This document shows positions 13,862 to 23,159 of a DNA stretch of 64,000 nucleotides, piece by piece. The stretch lies in contig JACMZG010000008.1 of NCBI GenBank assembly GCA_018340805.1, forward strand, positions 56,643,708 through 56,707,707. The letters run 5' to 3'. Every line of letters starts with the position of its first letter. Position 1 is the stretch's first letter. The position numbers were made by a program, and so were the translations under genes. This DNA is from Microvelia longipes. Lineage: Eukaryota > Arthropoda > Insecta > Hemiptera > Veliidae. The notes under the pieces were generated by a model. It was given only the letters and a program-made list of their open reading frames with translations, was not told the origin of the DNA and did not search any database.

Positions 13862-16772
13862 CATATAGTTAAGTTTGCCTCTCTTTCTTCTAGGTGTATA
13901 TTCCTTCTGCAATGTCGATACAGAGAAGTGTACCTTAACTTTGCTCCATTATGCATCTCGAAGGCTTGATGGACCCGGGAAACTCAGTTAATAATAATAT
14001 ATCCAGGCTTATCCGCCGCACTAAGTTCAAGGTTTATAATTAAACTGTGAAATTAAGAGCGTCATATATAACATAGATACATTGAAAGAGCAGATTACTA
14101 ATATACAGTTTATACTAAGGAGAATTTTTCTGGTGAAAACTATGAAAAGTTATTGAGAGTTATTAGTTTAGATAAGGATAAAGTTTTTCAACAGTCCCGT
14201 TATAGACTAATCCGAAAATTGAATGCTATATGCAACCAGAATTATGGTGGGTTAGAAAAACAAACTAATGGTGAATACAGCAGTTTTCACAACCTCACTG
14301 ACGTATCTTTTTCCGAGGAATGCTGTAGACTTTTGTCCTTAGGACCTAAGTTTTCTCTTAATCATCAGCTAAATGATTTTCCTTTGTTTGACTTCATAGG
14401 TGATATTGAGTCTGTTATGGATGTTCTACTTCCCTATGAACAACCACAGGTCCGTGCACAATGTGTGAATGTACTAACAAATCACATGAATAATCTTGCT
14501 CAACGTAGAGGTATTGATCAATACAATAAAGCATATGCTGTCACGCGTCAATTCCTTCAAACACCCTGAGATTATGATCACCCGGGCAGATAAAGGTAAT
14601 CGTACTGTGGCTATGTTTAAAGCAGATTATGATGAAAAAATGAAGAAGCTGCTTGACGATAGGGACACTTAAAAGCCTGTAGTAAAAGATTTTACTAATT
14701 CATACCAACAAAAAGCTAATGGGTTTGTTAATCAGCTTATAGAAGGTGGCCACGTAACGGCCTATGAAGGACACCGTCTAATGTGTCGTACTGCTACGGC
14801 TCCTTGTATTTATGGCTTACCAAAAATCAATAAAGATGACGTACCATTAAGGCCCATAGTTTGCTTTATCAACAGCCCCTCCTACAATCTAGCTAAACTT
14901 ATAAATAGTGTGCTCTCCAATGTAACAAACCACGAATACAATCTGACTAATTCTTTATCTGCAAGGGAAGCCATTTTAAGCACTTCAGTTCAATCTAACG
15001 AGACGCTCCTTTCCTTAGATGTAGTTTCGTTATTTACTAATGTGCCTATTGATGTTATAATCTTAATCATACGTCCACGTTGGGATAAAATTAATAACTT
15101 CACAACCATTCCTATTGACCTGTTCATTGAAATTTCGGAGTTTACTAGTGAAACTAGGTATTTTAGATTTCAAGGGAATTGTCACAAACAAATCTATGGA
15201 TGTCCTATGGGTAGTCCTATGTCTAACAGTTTAGCAAGTCTGTTAATGGAGGACGTAATATCTTCTTCTTTTTACTCCTTACAACTCCAAGTCAGACTAT
15301 GCAAGATATACGTGGATGACATGGTCCTCTGCCTACCTATACATCTTATAGACCAAGTCCTAGATACTTTTAATAGTTACCATGAGAGAATCAAGTTCAC
15401 TGTCGAGTTACCTAAAGATAATTCTCTACCTTTTCTGGACATGTTAATAATAAAAAATGAGGACGGCACATTATCCACCAAATGGTACAAAGAACCAACA
15501 AACTCTGGAAGAATCCTTCATTATGCCTCTCAACATCCTTCATCCATGAAATTAAACTTTGCTAGAAATTTTATAAAGAGAGTTCATGATATGAGCTGTC
15601 CAGAATATTTAGCTGAAGGCAGAAAAGAAATCAGGGCAGCTCTTAATAAAAACGGGTACCCAACCAGAACGATCGATTCCTTACTGCTTCGTGTTATTGA
15701 AAATATAAACCATGCTCTCCCACCTAGACCCCTTCCTGCTAGTTACGCCAAAGTACCGTATATTAAAGGTCTAACCGAGAAGCTTGTGGGAGTACTTAGA
15801 TGCTCATTACCTAATACGGCTTACGCGAAGTATTCGATCAGAAAAGTTGGTTACCTTTTTACGAGGACTAAGGACTAAACACCTGTCTCCAAGAGATCTA
15901 ATTTTATATATCAAATTGGCTGCCGGGATTGCAATAAGGTATATTTTAGCAAAACATCCACCACATAAACCACCCGCAAAAATAGCCATAAGAACGCCAT
16001 TGATAGAGGAGATCGTGCAAATACAGCCCTGGCAGGTCATTGTACTGATCTTGAACATAGAGCAAATTTAGAACCAGATAAAGTAAAAGTTTTGCGAGCG
16101 GAAAGTAACACACAAAAGAGGAAAATTCTAGAGATGCTTTTCATCAACCAAAACCATAATGCGATGAACAATAGGTTGGATGTTTCTAGAATTAGCGAAC
16201 TGTATAAACATCTTCTACAGTTAGGTTAGTGTTTACCCTTATGGCCCAATGTCCCAATGGTTCAAATCGTCCGACATCTTTAAATTTTCTCTCCTGCGTA
16301 GTTCAAGTTTTCATCACCTATCGGCGCACTTCTCACCTGTCAAATTCTATATTTTCTTGTTAATTTTCATTTATTTTTCTTGTATTGATAGTATTTGTTT
16401 TTTCAATAGTTTGTGAGGCTATTCACAACTAAGGTGGTTAAGCCCTTAACCGTCTCAGTTTTGATACCGTGTTTATTATTTATATCATGTAACGTGTTTT
16501 TTCGTCAAGTATTGAAACTTTGTTGGTCAAATTAATTTATTTAATTTGGGTTCAAGGAGAAAATTCCATAAGCGATCTAAGATAGCGACATTATCTTGAA
16601 GTAAATCTGGTAAGGTTTGTGGAAGCTTTTTTTTTCTCTATATCTTTTGTTTCATGATTTATTCTTGTATTTATTTATTGTGTTATAAAGTTACCGAAAC
16701 ATCGGCTTAAAGTGAAATTTGTCTTTGTTTACTGACCGATTACCTGAGTTGAGTTGTGGAAGAAATTATATT

Positions 16773-16868
<96 letters not shown>

Positions 16869-17125
16869 TATATAATTTTATGAGGAAGTGGTCAGATAGG
16901 TAAAGAAAACACAAAATTTGAGCTTTCGGCCGTAAATTAGGCCTTCATCAGAAGTAGTTTTATTCCAAATTGAATAATTTTATATCCAGTTTGGAATAAA
17001 ACTACTTCTGATGAAGGCCTAATTTACGGCCGAAAGCTCAAATTTTGTTTTTCTTTACCTATCTGACCACTTCCTCATAAAATTATATAGTTAAATTGTT
17101 TGGTCAATAATTTTATTATTATATA

Positions 17126-17156
<31 letters not shown>

Positions 17157-17180
17157 ATAATATATATATATAATATATAT

Positions 17181-17223
<43 letters not shown>

Positions 17224-17244
17224 ATATATAATATAATATATATA

Positions 17245-17276
<32 letters not shown>

Positions 17277-17299
17277 ATCTATATATATATATAATATAA

Positions 17300-17369
<70 letters not shown>

Positions 17370-20300
17370 CATACAACATACACATATATTATATATATAT
17401 ATATATGGAAATTTTGGTTGCTTTATAACTCGAAAACTACATAAAGGATCTAGACCTACTAAAAAAATAACAGTTGGGGATCAGTGAAAAAATTCTTTTT
17501 TTGGGTGCTTACAGTTCGGAATCTAATGGGTAGAACTCGACTAAACTTTTTACTTAGAATGCATATAAGTCTGAGTAAAATAAAATAAATAAAAAAAAAA
17601 AAAAAAAAAAATTATTATTTAAAAAAGTTGATACACAAACATAAAAGTAACAAATATATAAATTCTTCACAACTAATGAAATAAGTAATAAATAAAGTCG
17701 TCATCTTTTAGGTCCTATCGGGGCCAGTTCGATGGATATAGGTATAGCGCAATACTAAATTTTAAGTCCTTACAAATTGGAGTCTAATCAAGGGATCAAG
17801 TTATAGTATTGTCTTTGTCAGATAAACATTCGTTGCAGCCTCTGCAAGCTGATAGTTTCGGGGTAAAATAGATAAAGAGCATTCATAGTAAAAGAGAGTA
17901 AACATACTTATAACAAAACAGACACTAAAAACCATTAATAAATAAAAAAAATAGAATTAATTGCTGTTTTACCCTTTCCTACAGCTGACTGCTCCAGTCA
18001 GGAAGGGAAGGCTAAAGACCCATCGATGGTGGTTGCCTTGTTGACTGACGGGACTGACGATATTGCGATGAAGTGCCAACGGCACGTTAAACAAAAAAGT
18101 TATATGATGGACTTATCAGTCCATCCGGTCGCCCTTCTGCTCTTTCGACTCCGATGTAGGAGAGCTCTCAGGCAAGGCTTTCCGAAGACCACCATATCCA
18201 ACCGGGCAACAATACCCGGATCACGAAATGAAAATAGGAGTGTCTCATGGCTCTGTTCTTGGGCTAATCCTCCTCTTAATTTATTTAAACGATATTTAAA
18301 ATTAAAAAGTTTGGAGCGTTGGCCACGGAGGCAGAAATTTTGTAGATTGTGCTTTAATATTTTCGAAAAAAATATTAGGCTGAAAAGTCATTAGACTGCG
18401 GAGGCAGGCCATCCGTTTTAGGGCTCCCACGGTCATTCGTTGAATCTCCGGTCCTAGAGCAGGCAACAGTTGGAAACTCTGTTGGACCTAAATGCCGTAT
18501 AAGTCCATCAGTTTCTTCAGCAACATCTTTCACCATCATCGGTTTCTATGAGTGTAACGGGGCTGCGAGCGAGGTTTGCGTCGGGGCATTGTTGTCCCGT
18601 TGAATCCCGTGGTCTTCGGGAAGCCTTATCTGAGAGCTCTCCTACATCGCAGTTGGAAGAGAGGCAAGGCGACCGAATGGACTCGTGGGTCCATCACATA
18701 GGTGGAATCCCCCTGGGGTTACTCTTCTGTTCTTCGTGCCGTTGGCACTTCATCGCAACACCGTCAGTCAACAAAGCAACCACCATCGATGGGTCTTTAG
18801 CATTCCTTTCCTGACTGGAGCAGGCAATAGGAAAGGCAGTCAGAAATTAATTAGAATTTTTTATTTATTAATAGTTTTTAGTGCCTGTTTTGTCACTTTA
18901 GTGAATTTATAAGTATGTTTAATCTCTTTTACTATAAATGCTCTTTATCTATTTAGCCCTAGAACTCTCAGCTTGCGCAACGAATGTATATCTCTACACA
19001 GACAATACTCTAACTTGTTCTACATTTAGAGTATAAATCTCAATCCATGCTATCACTGGTTGCTTTAATTTAAAAAGAAAAAAAAAACGAAATTCTGTTA
19101 ATACCTGGTAAGCCCCTTTATATATCGTTTACTTATATTAATTGCATCGGCCCATTCTAAACGTGATCTTGAAAGCCCTGACAACCTTCCTAATAGTAAC
19201 AGATCTTACAAACCTTTTAGGATAGATTGGCTAGAGAATGCGACTAATAAACTTAAAAAATAATAAAATAATGCGACGATAAAAACATGTCTACGGAAAT
19301 TCAAGAGAGAGAAACACGTGATAACGAGGTTGTTACTGATAAGTTAAACAGAATATTACATGATCATGACTACGTATTTGTGATATGATAAAAAACTGTC
19401 AAACAAGGTGCCGTTACTAAAAGTAATATTTAAGGCAGGATAGGGCAGTAACACTTATATTACTATCTTCTCAACTAGCAAGGAAACAATAAAATCGGAT
19501 AAAATTTCTCGCTCAAATAAACATTTAAATGAACTTAAAGAAGAACTTGAACAGACAGAAGAAAAGTGAATATTACATCTCAATCCAGTACAGAAATGGC
19601 ACTCGTAGAATTAACATCACCTGAAAAATTTGGTAGGGGGGTACATCGGAATTTTCTGCACCTATCGGATTCGTCACTTACATCCTCCCTACATAGTCTT
19701 CCAACTGCAACACTTGGAACACTTGGCGGGTCTTCGGACCCGCCTCGCTTGTCCTCAGACTGTAATTACAGTAGTTTTAATCCCACCAGTCACCCATCCA
19801 GGCAATGATCTCGCTCGATACTGCTTCATATAACATCACAATCAAGTACAGAAACGGTACCTCTAGAATTATAACATCGCCTGAACAATCTTAGCGAGTA
19901 TTCGCTACGCTTACCCTCCCTGCTTCAGATTCGCTACGCTCATCCTCTCTGCTTCGGACTCGTTTCGCTCGTCCTCAGAAATATAGTTCGCTAAAGTAAT
20001 AATGCAACATGCGTTCGGACTCGCTTCGCTCGTCTTCAGATAGTAAATGCATCCGTATCCTTCACAGCGGTCACCCATACAGCACTGACCACGTTCAACA
20101 CTTCTTAATTTTTATGATCCAACAAAAATCATGGATATACTTGTCTTATTGAAACGAAACTTACTATACTTATTTATTTTGTAAAGGGGCACACTTGTAC
20201 CAAATTTCAGTTCAAATCATTTTCCGTTTTTTTGCAATTTTGAAATTGCAAAATTGTTCTGGTGATGGTGGTCCGTATGTATGGCATTATACATCATTAT

Positions 20301-22426
20301 TTGCTCTAGTTTAATGCTCTTTTGGTTGGTGCTAAAAACTAGTTGGAGTTTTTTTTATTGAAAATACAGAGAAAATGAGTTACGAGTAGTTCTTGATAAT
20401 TAAGTAACTGCTCAAGTTATAATGCATATAAACCAGATCCTTAAGCATTTTGCCGACTCCTAAGGAGACACCTAATCTGGAATAGTGCCGTTTTCAAAAA
20501 GGTTTGTGCCCTCCCAAAGGTTGGGTTTTGTACTATGTCTCATATTAAAATAGAGAAATAGCGCGCTTAAAAGATTTATTCTCGTACTTATTTCCTAATA
20601 CTTATTTAGGTGGCCATTTCCCTTTTCTTTTTATTATGGGTGTCAATTAAAGTTATATTTATACATAGTTATTATGTGTATTTATCACATTGACTAATAA
20701 GATTAGATAATATGCATAATGACTTGTCAAAATAAATTAATGAATTTAATTTTATTGTTTTCGCCAAATAAGGTTAGATACTTTGCATAGTAGCAACATA
20801 GTGATAAAGCATAAGCTTTATTTATCAATTTGACAAAGTTTGATAGATATTATGCATAATGGCTGGATATTATGCATAATAACCGAATTAATCACTATGG
20901 CGAAAACATATACATAGATGCACTAATCGAAATGATATAATTTAAATTTACAGTATGGATGCAAAGTACAATATGTTTTATTGAAACTTTATAGGGTTTG
21001 CACCACTGGATGTGTCAAAAATAATTTGTCTAGTTCACCTTGGTCCACAAGGCGATTAATATTACAAAATAATTATTCTTTTTAGTAATATAGTCTTAGT
21101 ATAACTCGGAAATTGGAGTTTTTTCCTCAAGAGTGCCCTTACTTTATTACTGAGCATAATGAGGAACAATAAGGATGATTAAACTCTTAATTATTCTTTT
21201 TTTACATAAACGGAAGTCCAGTTTTTGTAAAAAAAAAACCAATCATTTGATAAAAACTAACTAATGCTGTTAATGACATGAAACTAGACACATATGTTCG
21301 TCTTATACATAGGTACATGCGTGCCAAATCTCAACTTGATTGCAACAGTTTTCCGCGTTTTATGAATTTTTGAAATTTTCGCTGAGTCATTGCGGGTTAA
21401 TGACGTTATAAAAAATATTTTTCAGATAGCACAACTACAGCTATAAACTTATTTTTATACACAGTTTCAACTTACTATCTTATGATACAGCTATCATCGT
21501 AGCTCCCTGGATATTTATATACGCAGGGAGCTACGATGGTAACAGACACACACACACACTTACAGACAAACAACTTTGTGGAAACTACTCAGGAGGTCTT
21601 AAAACACATAAAACGGATTTTTCCGGTGGCATTCCAGTTTCAGATTTCGTTGCAAACACAATACTTTTTCTATATACCTACGGTATAAGTGAGGAAAAGT
21701 ATAAATGATTTGCAAAATTAAAAAATTCTGACGCGATGGTCCGCATGCCGGGTGCATTTCCTTTATAATGCGTGTTTCCGTTCTTAAGAACCCATTTATG
21801 CTTAATTTTCCGGTTTATGCTATATAACCTAAGCAGATATACTTACTTATCAAACACTGCTTGATAACTTATTTTGTCTGTATTTTTCTATGGAAATGGG
21901 CATAATTATTTAATTGGTTGTACAAAAATATGCCTTTAAAATTGGTAGTGCGCTCTTATATTTATTGAGCACATTGTACCCCCCCCCCCCCAAAATTATA
22001 GCAGAAAACGCGACACTCAGTGTTAAATAGAAGTATTATTTCTGAAAACCTCAGTTATATTGCAAAGATAAAAGTGAGCGCCATGCTCACCCCGCGACCG
22101 CTCAAGGGGAAAAAGAGCCTTATTGCTTTATTTAAGGTGAGACTTTTCCACCTTAAATAAGGTGGGAAAGTATTACATGAATGGTGAGTAAAATTATAAA
22201 TAAAACAATAGATACTTACAATAGCAACATGATCAGGCCACTTGTTGATATTCTGCCAGACGTATTGATGTAATGGAATATTAGGTAACTTAACATCAGG
22301 ATAAGAAGACTTGATAATATAACTGTTACTTGATGAACTATGTCTTATTTGATATTTTAAACACATGAAATGACGAGGTAATAATTCATACTCATTTAAA
22401 ACTCTCCCTAAAGCTTTTACAAACAT
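3686..22426 (-). CDS. Gene A: 4CL/luciferase-like acyl-CoA synthetase, complete, 8 exons
   Basis: Eight minus-strand exons (22220-22426, 12975-13182, 12302-12670, 10946-11100, 8569-8743, 7899-8080, 4560-4715, 3686-3958) join in frame at GT-AG sites into 1725 bp, i.e. 574 residues plus stop. The family activates a carboxylate with ATP to an acyl-adenylate and transfers it to CoA. Visible motifs are the ATP-binding loop [27 protein letters not shown], the hinge/A8 segment [13 protein letters not shown] and the C-terminal [11 protein letters not shown] with the catalytic lysine. The protein is somewhat longer than the roughly 540 residues usual for 4CL because of an N-terminal extension of about 40 residues rich in Lys, Arg and Ser. 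It ends KQLV, so the peroxisomal tripeptide common in insect relatives is absent. The acyl substrate cannot be inferred. Introns range from 304 bp to 9 kb and carry many transposons. Confidence 0.88.
4085..4260 (+). repeat. Fragment of the foldback family (intron 7 of gene A)
   Basis: ACCTGGTTTGCTGAGTCAGC followed by diverged versions of the modules seen in the 25.3-27.3 kb foldback (the Gly/Lys-less AAAAAGG and GGGATGCT stretches). Confidence 0.55.
4560..4715 (-). CDS. Gene A exon 7 (A7/A8 motifs, hinge)
   Basis: The 156-bp exon is exactly 52 codons, from IMKGYLNNP through [13 protein letters not shown] to [15 protein letters not shown], with the ribose-binding Asp, the hinge and the A8 loop. 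The acceptor is GTCTTTAG and the donor CAG|GTATAT. Confidence 0.93.
4795..5010 (-). repeat. 5S-SINE tail fragment
   Basis: Begins GGGTACCTCGG and contains ACTCGCTTCGCTCGTCCTCA, the 3' body of the 5S-derived SINE family in minus orientation. No 5S segment remains. Confidence 0.6.
5600..6525 (+). pseudogene. Decayed jockey-type LINE (RT to C-terminus)
   Basis: Plus-strand frames, broken by stops and shifts, read [12 protein letters not shown] near 5796 (RT motif B), then [31 protein letters not shown] and, near 6490, the RRLKR-like end typical of jockey-clade C-termini. It lies in intron 6 of gene A, antisense to the gene, and cannot be functional. Confidence 0.75.
6530..7470. other. Intronic sequence, no gene recognised
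   Basis: Contains several loosely repeated CTCTGGCTAGT-like words between about 6880 and 7110 but no recognisable coding or element structure. Confidence 0.45.
7480..7515. repeat. Palindrome GGCCAGCCAA...TTGGCTGGCC
   Basis: A 10-bp perfect inverted repeat with a short GC-rich spacer, able to form a hairpin. No function assigned. Confidence 0.7.
7561..7650 (-). repeat. tRNA-like sequence, probably SINE head or tRNA pseudogene
   Basis: The minus strand reads TGAGTGGTAGAGCG (A-box-like), then about 30 bases later GGGTTCAAATCC (B box); the ends TCCTTT and AAAGGA could pair. The D stem and anticodon stem do not pair well, so a functional tRNA is unlikely. Confidence 0.5.
7899..8080 (-). CDS. Gene A exon 6 (A5 motif)
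   Basis: The 182-bp exon starts after TTTGTAG with [16 protein letters not shown], the adenylate-binding YGxTE motif, and ends GELCFKGPQ at the donor CAG|GTATTA. About 64 percent identical to gene B exon 6. Confidence 0.93.
8569..8743 (-). CDS. Gene A exon 5
   Basis: The 175-bp exon runs from [15 protein letters not shown] to AKHTVLFSQ plus one base of the next Gly codon. The acceptor is CATTCCAG and the donor CAAG|GTAAAC. It holds the AAAPCS segment (the SGAAPL region of 4CL). About 60 percent identical to gene B exon 5. Confidence 0.9.
9611..10350 (+). repeat. 5S-rRNA-derived SINE split by a MITE
   Basis: The head (9611-9650, GTATCTATGA...GGATCATAA) and the remainder (10155-10350, GCTTGGATGGCTGACCAC, TACTATCTGAGGACGAG..., GTTCCGAGGTACTCCGTACCC) match the family copy at 23.16-23.43 kb, interrupted by 504 bp. 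Internal-control-region homology to 5S rRNA is weaker here than at 23.2 and 49.7 kb. Confidence 0.65.
9651..10154. mobile_element. MITE-like element with about 40-bp TIRs
   Basis: Ends TAGTACGTTC and GAACGTACTA, and the following about 30 bases (CACACACT, GATCCGCG, ATCGTAT) are also inverted with few mismatches. It is non-coding and about 504 bp. The target duplication is unclear; ATTTA-like words flank both sides. Confidence 0.65.
10946..11100 (-). CDS. Gene A exon 4
   Basis: The 155-bp exon begins after TTACAG (11101-11102) and ends TAT|GTAAGA. It reads [19 protein letters not shown], then [19 protein letters not shown], matching the PFFHxYG region of the family. It is recognised from the paralogous exon in gene B (55069-55223), which has the same length and phase; about 30 of 51 residues are identical. 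Confidence 0.88.
11195..11990 (+). repeat. Single-arm copy of the foldback family (intron 3 of gene A)
   Basis: Carries the ordered modules GGTTTGTTGAGTCAGCAAA, TTTTTTGCCGTGAAAAA, GGTCCGAAGTCGATACAAC, GTGTTCGAGTCCTGGCGG and ATAATTCTGGCACGG of the foldback arms at 25.3-27.3 kb. Confidence 0.65.
12302..12670 (-). CDS. Gene A exon 3 (ATP-binding P-loop)
   Basis: The 369-bp exon starts after CTGACAG at 12671 with [18 protein letters not shown]. It contains the phosphate-binding signature [18 protein letters not shown] that defines the AMP-binding family and ends CKFVETHG at the donor G|GTAATT. It is about 58 percent identical to gene B exon 3 by eye, and two codons longer. Confidence 0.92.
12975..13182 (-). 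CDS. Gene A exon 2
   Basis: The acceptor TTTTAG precedes GAATGCGG at 13182 and the donor G|GTTTGT lies at 12974. The 208-bp exon reads [15 protein letters not shown] and later [20 protein letters not shown] and [10 protein letters not shown], the N-terminal subdomain of AMP-forming synthetases. Its last base supplies the first base of the Asp codon completed by exon 3. Confidence 0.88.
13801..13862. repeat. (CA)n microsatellite
   Basis: About 60 bp of AC repeats with occasional AAAC interruptions, in intron 1 of gene A. Confidence 0.95.
14153..14569 (+). pseudogene. Penelope-like ORF, N-terminal fragment
   Basis: A 138-residue open frame with [20 protein letters not shown] and [20 protein letters not shown], matching the region upstream of RT in Penelope-like proteins. 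It runs out of frame just before the ADKG block. Confidence 0.75.
14781..15878 (+). pseudogene. Penelope-like reverse transcriptase fragment
   Basis: A 365-residue open frame with the family series [64 protein letters not shown] (catalytic YVDD), LPFLDMLI and [16 protein letters not shown] core motifs are intact, but flanking frames are lost. It ends by frameshift into the endonuclease remnant. Confidence 0.9.
15885..16230 (+). pseudogene. GIY-YIG-like endonuclease remnant of the Penelope element
   Basis: In the shifted frame [20 protein letters not shown] matches the Cys-containing GIY-YIG block of Penelope elements, with the YIG step altered to YFS. Later frames give [20 protein letters not shown], the usual C-terminal region. 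Confidence 0.65.
16231..16770 (+). other. Probable 3' non-coding tail of the Penelope element
   Basis: No coding sequence. Contains the small palindrome GGTTAAGCCCTTAACC near 16435 and ACCGAAACATCGGC near 16694, then runs into the TA array. Confidence 0.45.
16771..16870. repeat. (TA)n microsatellite
   Basis: About 95 bp of TA with a few single-base interruptions, left of the inverted repeat. Confidence 0.95.
16920..16951 (-). ncRNA. Hammerhead ribozyme-like core, minus-strand copy
   Basis: The reverse complement of the plus-strand core with the same boxes intact: CTGATGA at 16951-16945 and GAAA at 16927-16924. Same reservations about stems I and III. Confidence 0.4.
17008..17039 (+). ncRNA. 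Hammerhead ribozyme-like core, plus-strand copy
   Basis: CTGATGA (17008-17014), GGCC (17016-17019) pairing with GGCC (17028-17031), GAAA (17032-17035), then GCTC. Stem III would be a self-complementary AGCT without loop, so cleavage would need dimerisation. Stem I pairs only partly by eye. Activity is unproven. Confidence 0.4.
17120..17406. repeat. Compound (TA)n/(TATAA) microsatellite
   Basis: Nearly 290 bp of TA repeats with AAT interruptions. The long Tyr/Ile open frame through it is an artefact of the repeat. Confidence 0.95.
17800..19020. mobile_element. Inverted-repeat element, about 430-bp arms, LINE fragment in the loop
   Basis: The left arm (about 17800-18235) and right arm (about 18555-19020) are inverted copies: GACCCATCGATGGTGGTTGC against GCAACCACCATCGATGGGTC, GGAGAGCTCTCA against TGAGAGCTCTCC, AAAGAGCATTCATAGTAAAAG against its complement. 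The roughly 320-bp spacer holds a LINE RT remnant. No transposase seen. Confidence 0.7.
18238..18298 (+). pseudogene. LINE reverse-transcriptase fragment (motif B)
   Basis: The plus strand reads [20 protein letters not shown], a diverged GVPQGSVLGPLLFLIYINDL-type motif. No further RT motif is preserved around it. Confidence 0.65.
19626..19850 (-). repeat. 5S-rRNA-derived SINE
   Basis: Minus-oriented copy with the 5S-like CCAGTCACCCATCCAGGCAA block, then the CCTCGCTTGTCCTCAG body and GGGGGTACATCGGAATTTTC end. Moderately diverged. Confidence 0.7.
19880..20145 (-). repeat. 5S-rRNA-derived SINE
   Basis: Minus-oriented copy: 5S block GCGGTCACCCATACAGCACT, then TTCTTAATTTTTATGATCC and CAACAAAAATCATGG head. 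Three variants of the CGCTTCGCTCGTCCTCAG module are present in the tail. Adjacent to the previous copy. Confidence 0.75.
20150..21990. repeat. Cluster of dispersed repeat fragments (intron 1 of gene A)
   Basis: Contains ACACTTGTACCAAATTTCAG, AACAGACACACACACAC and CTATATACCTACGGTATAAG words shared with 41.64-42.13 kb, and CGCGATGGTCCGCATGCCGGG-like foldback modules near 21735. A 12-base C run lies near 21980. No coding sequence recognised. Confidence 0.55.
22220..22426 (-). CDS. Gene A exon 1 (start codon, N-terminal extension)
   Basis: Encodes 69 residues from ATG at 22426 to the donor GTAAGT just below 22220, phase 0. The first 40 residues are basic and serine-rich (RHSSSSNS near residues 29-36) and resemble a weak targeting presequence, although acidic residues are also present. 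The following segment [20 protein letters not shown] matches the start of the 4CL-like core. A second Met at residue 21 is an alternative start. It is separated from exon 2 by a 9-kb intron but fits its phase and the family sequence (DHVAI, then ECGVSGKK). Confidence 0.82.
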
Positions 22427-23159
22427 ATCTGAGCTAAATATGATTTAAAATTTTTTGATTGAAGAAAACTCAAGTTATTTTAGGCGTTAGGAAATGTTAA
22501 CTTAAGTTATATAACATTCCACAATTTTGTTAAAATAAACTTAAATTTTAAAACACAAAAAAATGTTTATACTAATAAAAAACTTTTAAAAAATCACTAT
22601 TTATATATATTTATTTTGCTTATAACCCGTTTATAATTATGGTTTTTAGTTGTTAAAAAAACAAGACAAGCACCGGTGGTTTAAACATTCCTACTAGCCT
22701 TGTTTGGTAAAAATAAAATAACTTTAATAACACACTATTTGTTCTGAAATGACTTGTTGTTTTGATTTGTTTAAACTAACTAGCAAGAGCTCACGAACAT
22801 GAGACAATTGACCGATCACAAGGTTAACTGGATACATTACACAGTGGAATTCATATGTAATGGTATGAATGAGATTTTTGCTTATCATAACAGCTGATAA
22901 TGATAACACTATTTTGGAGGTGTATGAGCTGTATTACAGCAACTATCCTATTTTAGAATTTTATAAAAAATGTATAAGATGTTTAAAGACGATTAGATTT
23001 CTTGGCCTTATTTTATCCATTACTTGTTTATACCGTAGGTATATAGGAAAGGTAATGTGTTCGTAAACATTATTAGTACAAGTATTGTATTAGTTTTGAT
23101 ACTTTTGTACTTATTAGTCCTTTAATTAATAAGTACACTTAGTTTTGTTTCAATACCAC
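22427..23159. promoter_or_regulatory. 5' flank of gene A, presumed promoter region
   Basis: AT-rich sequence upstream of the gene A start codon. No TATA or initiator could be assigned with confidence, and a 5' UTR intron is possible. A reversed TTATACCGTAGGTATATAG repeat word occurs near 23027. Confidence 0.3.

Larger units (their letters stand above)
14110..16230 (+). mobile_element. Penelope-like retroelement, degraded
   Basis: Fragments in several plus frames follow the Penelope order. An N-terminal region (14153-14569) includes [10 protein letters not shown]; a linker reads [20 protein letters not shown] (about 14577-14635) with stops at 14567 and about 14670; the RT is at 14781-15878; a GIY-YIG-like remnant and a C-terminal piece end near 16230. 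At least three shifts or stops break it, so it is dead as an autonomous element. It lies antisense in intron 1 of gene A. Confidence 0.88.
16872..17100. repeat. Large inverted repeat with two hammerhead-like cores
   Basis: Two arms of about 100 bp, nearly identical in opposite orientation, separated by about 20 bp. Each arm carries CTGATGA, a GGCC...GGCC stem, GAAA and GCTC in the order of a type I hammerhead ribozyme: minus strand 16920-16951 and plus strand 17008-17039. The arms end at ATAAAATTATATA next to TA arrays. The association with a Penelope element immediately upstream fits reports of hammerheads in that class. Confidence 0.7.

Noticed and set aside
13801..13862. CRISPR-like or regulatory array
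   Set aside because: Simple CA repeat without spacers. No CRISPR structure exists anywhere in the window.
13732..13956. Val/Cys-rich open frame
   Set aside because: Translation of the CA microsatellite.
17091..17372. 93-codon open frame rich in Tyr and Ile
   Set aside because: Translation of a TA microsatellite. The same applies to frames at 2406-2603 and 27240-27462.
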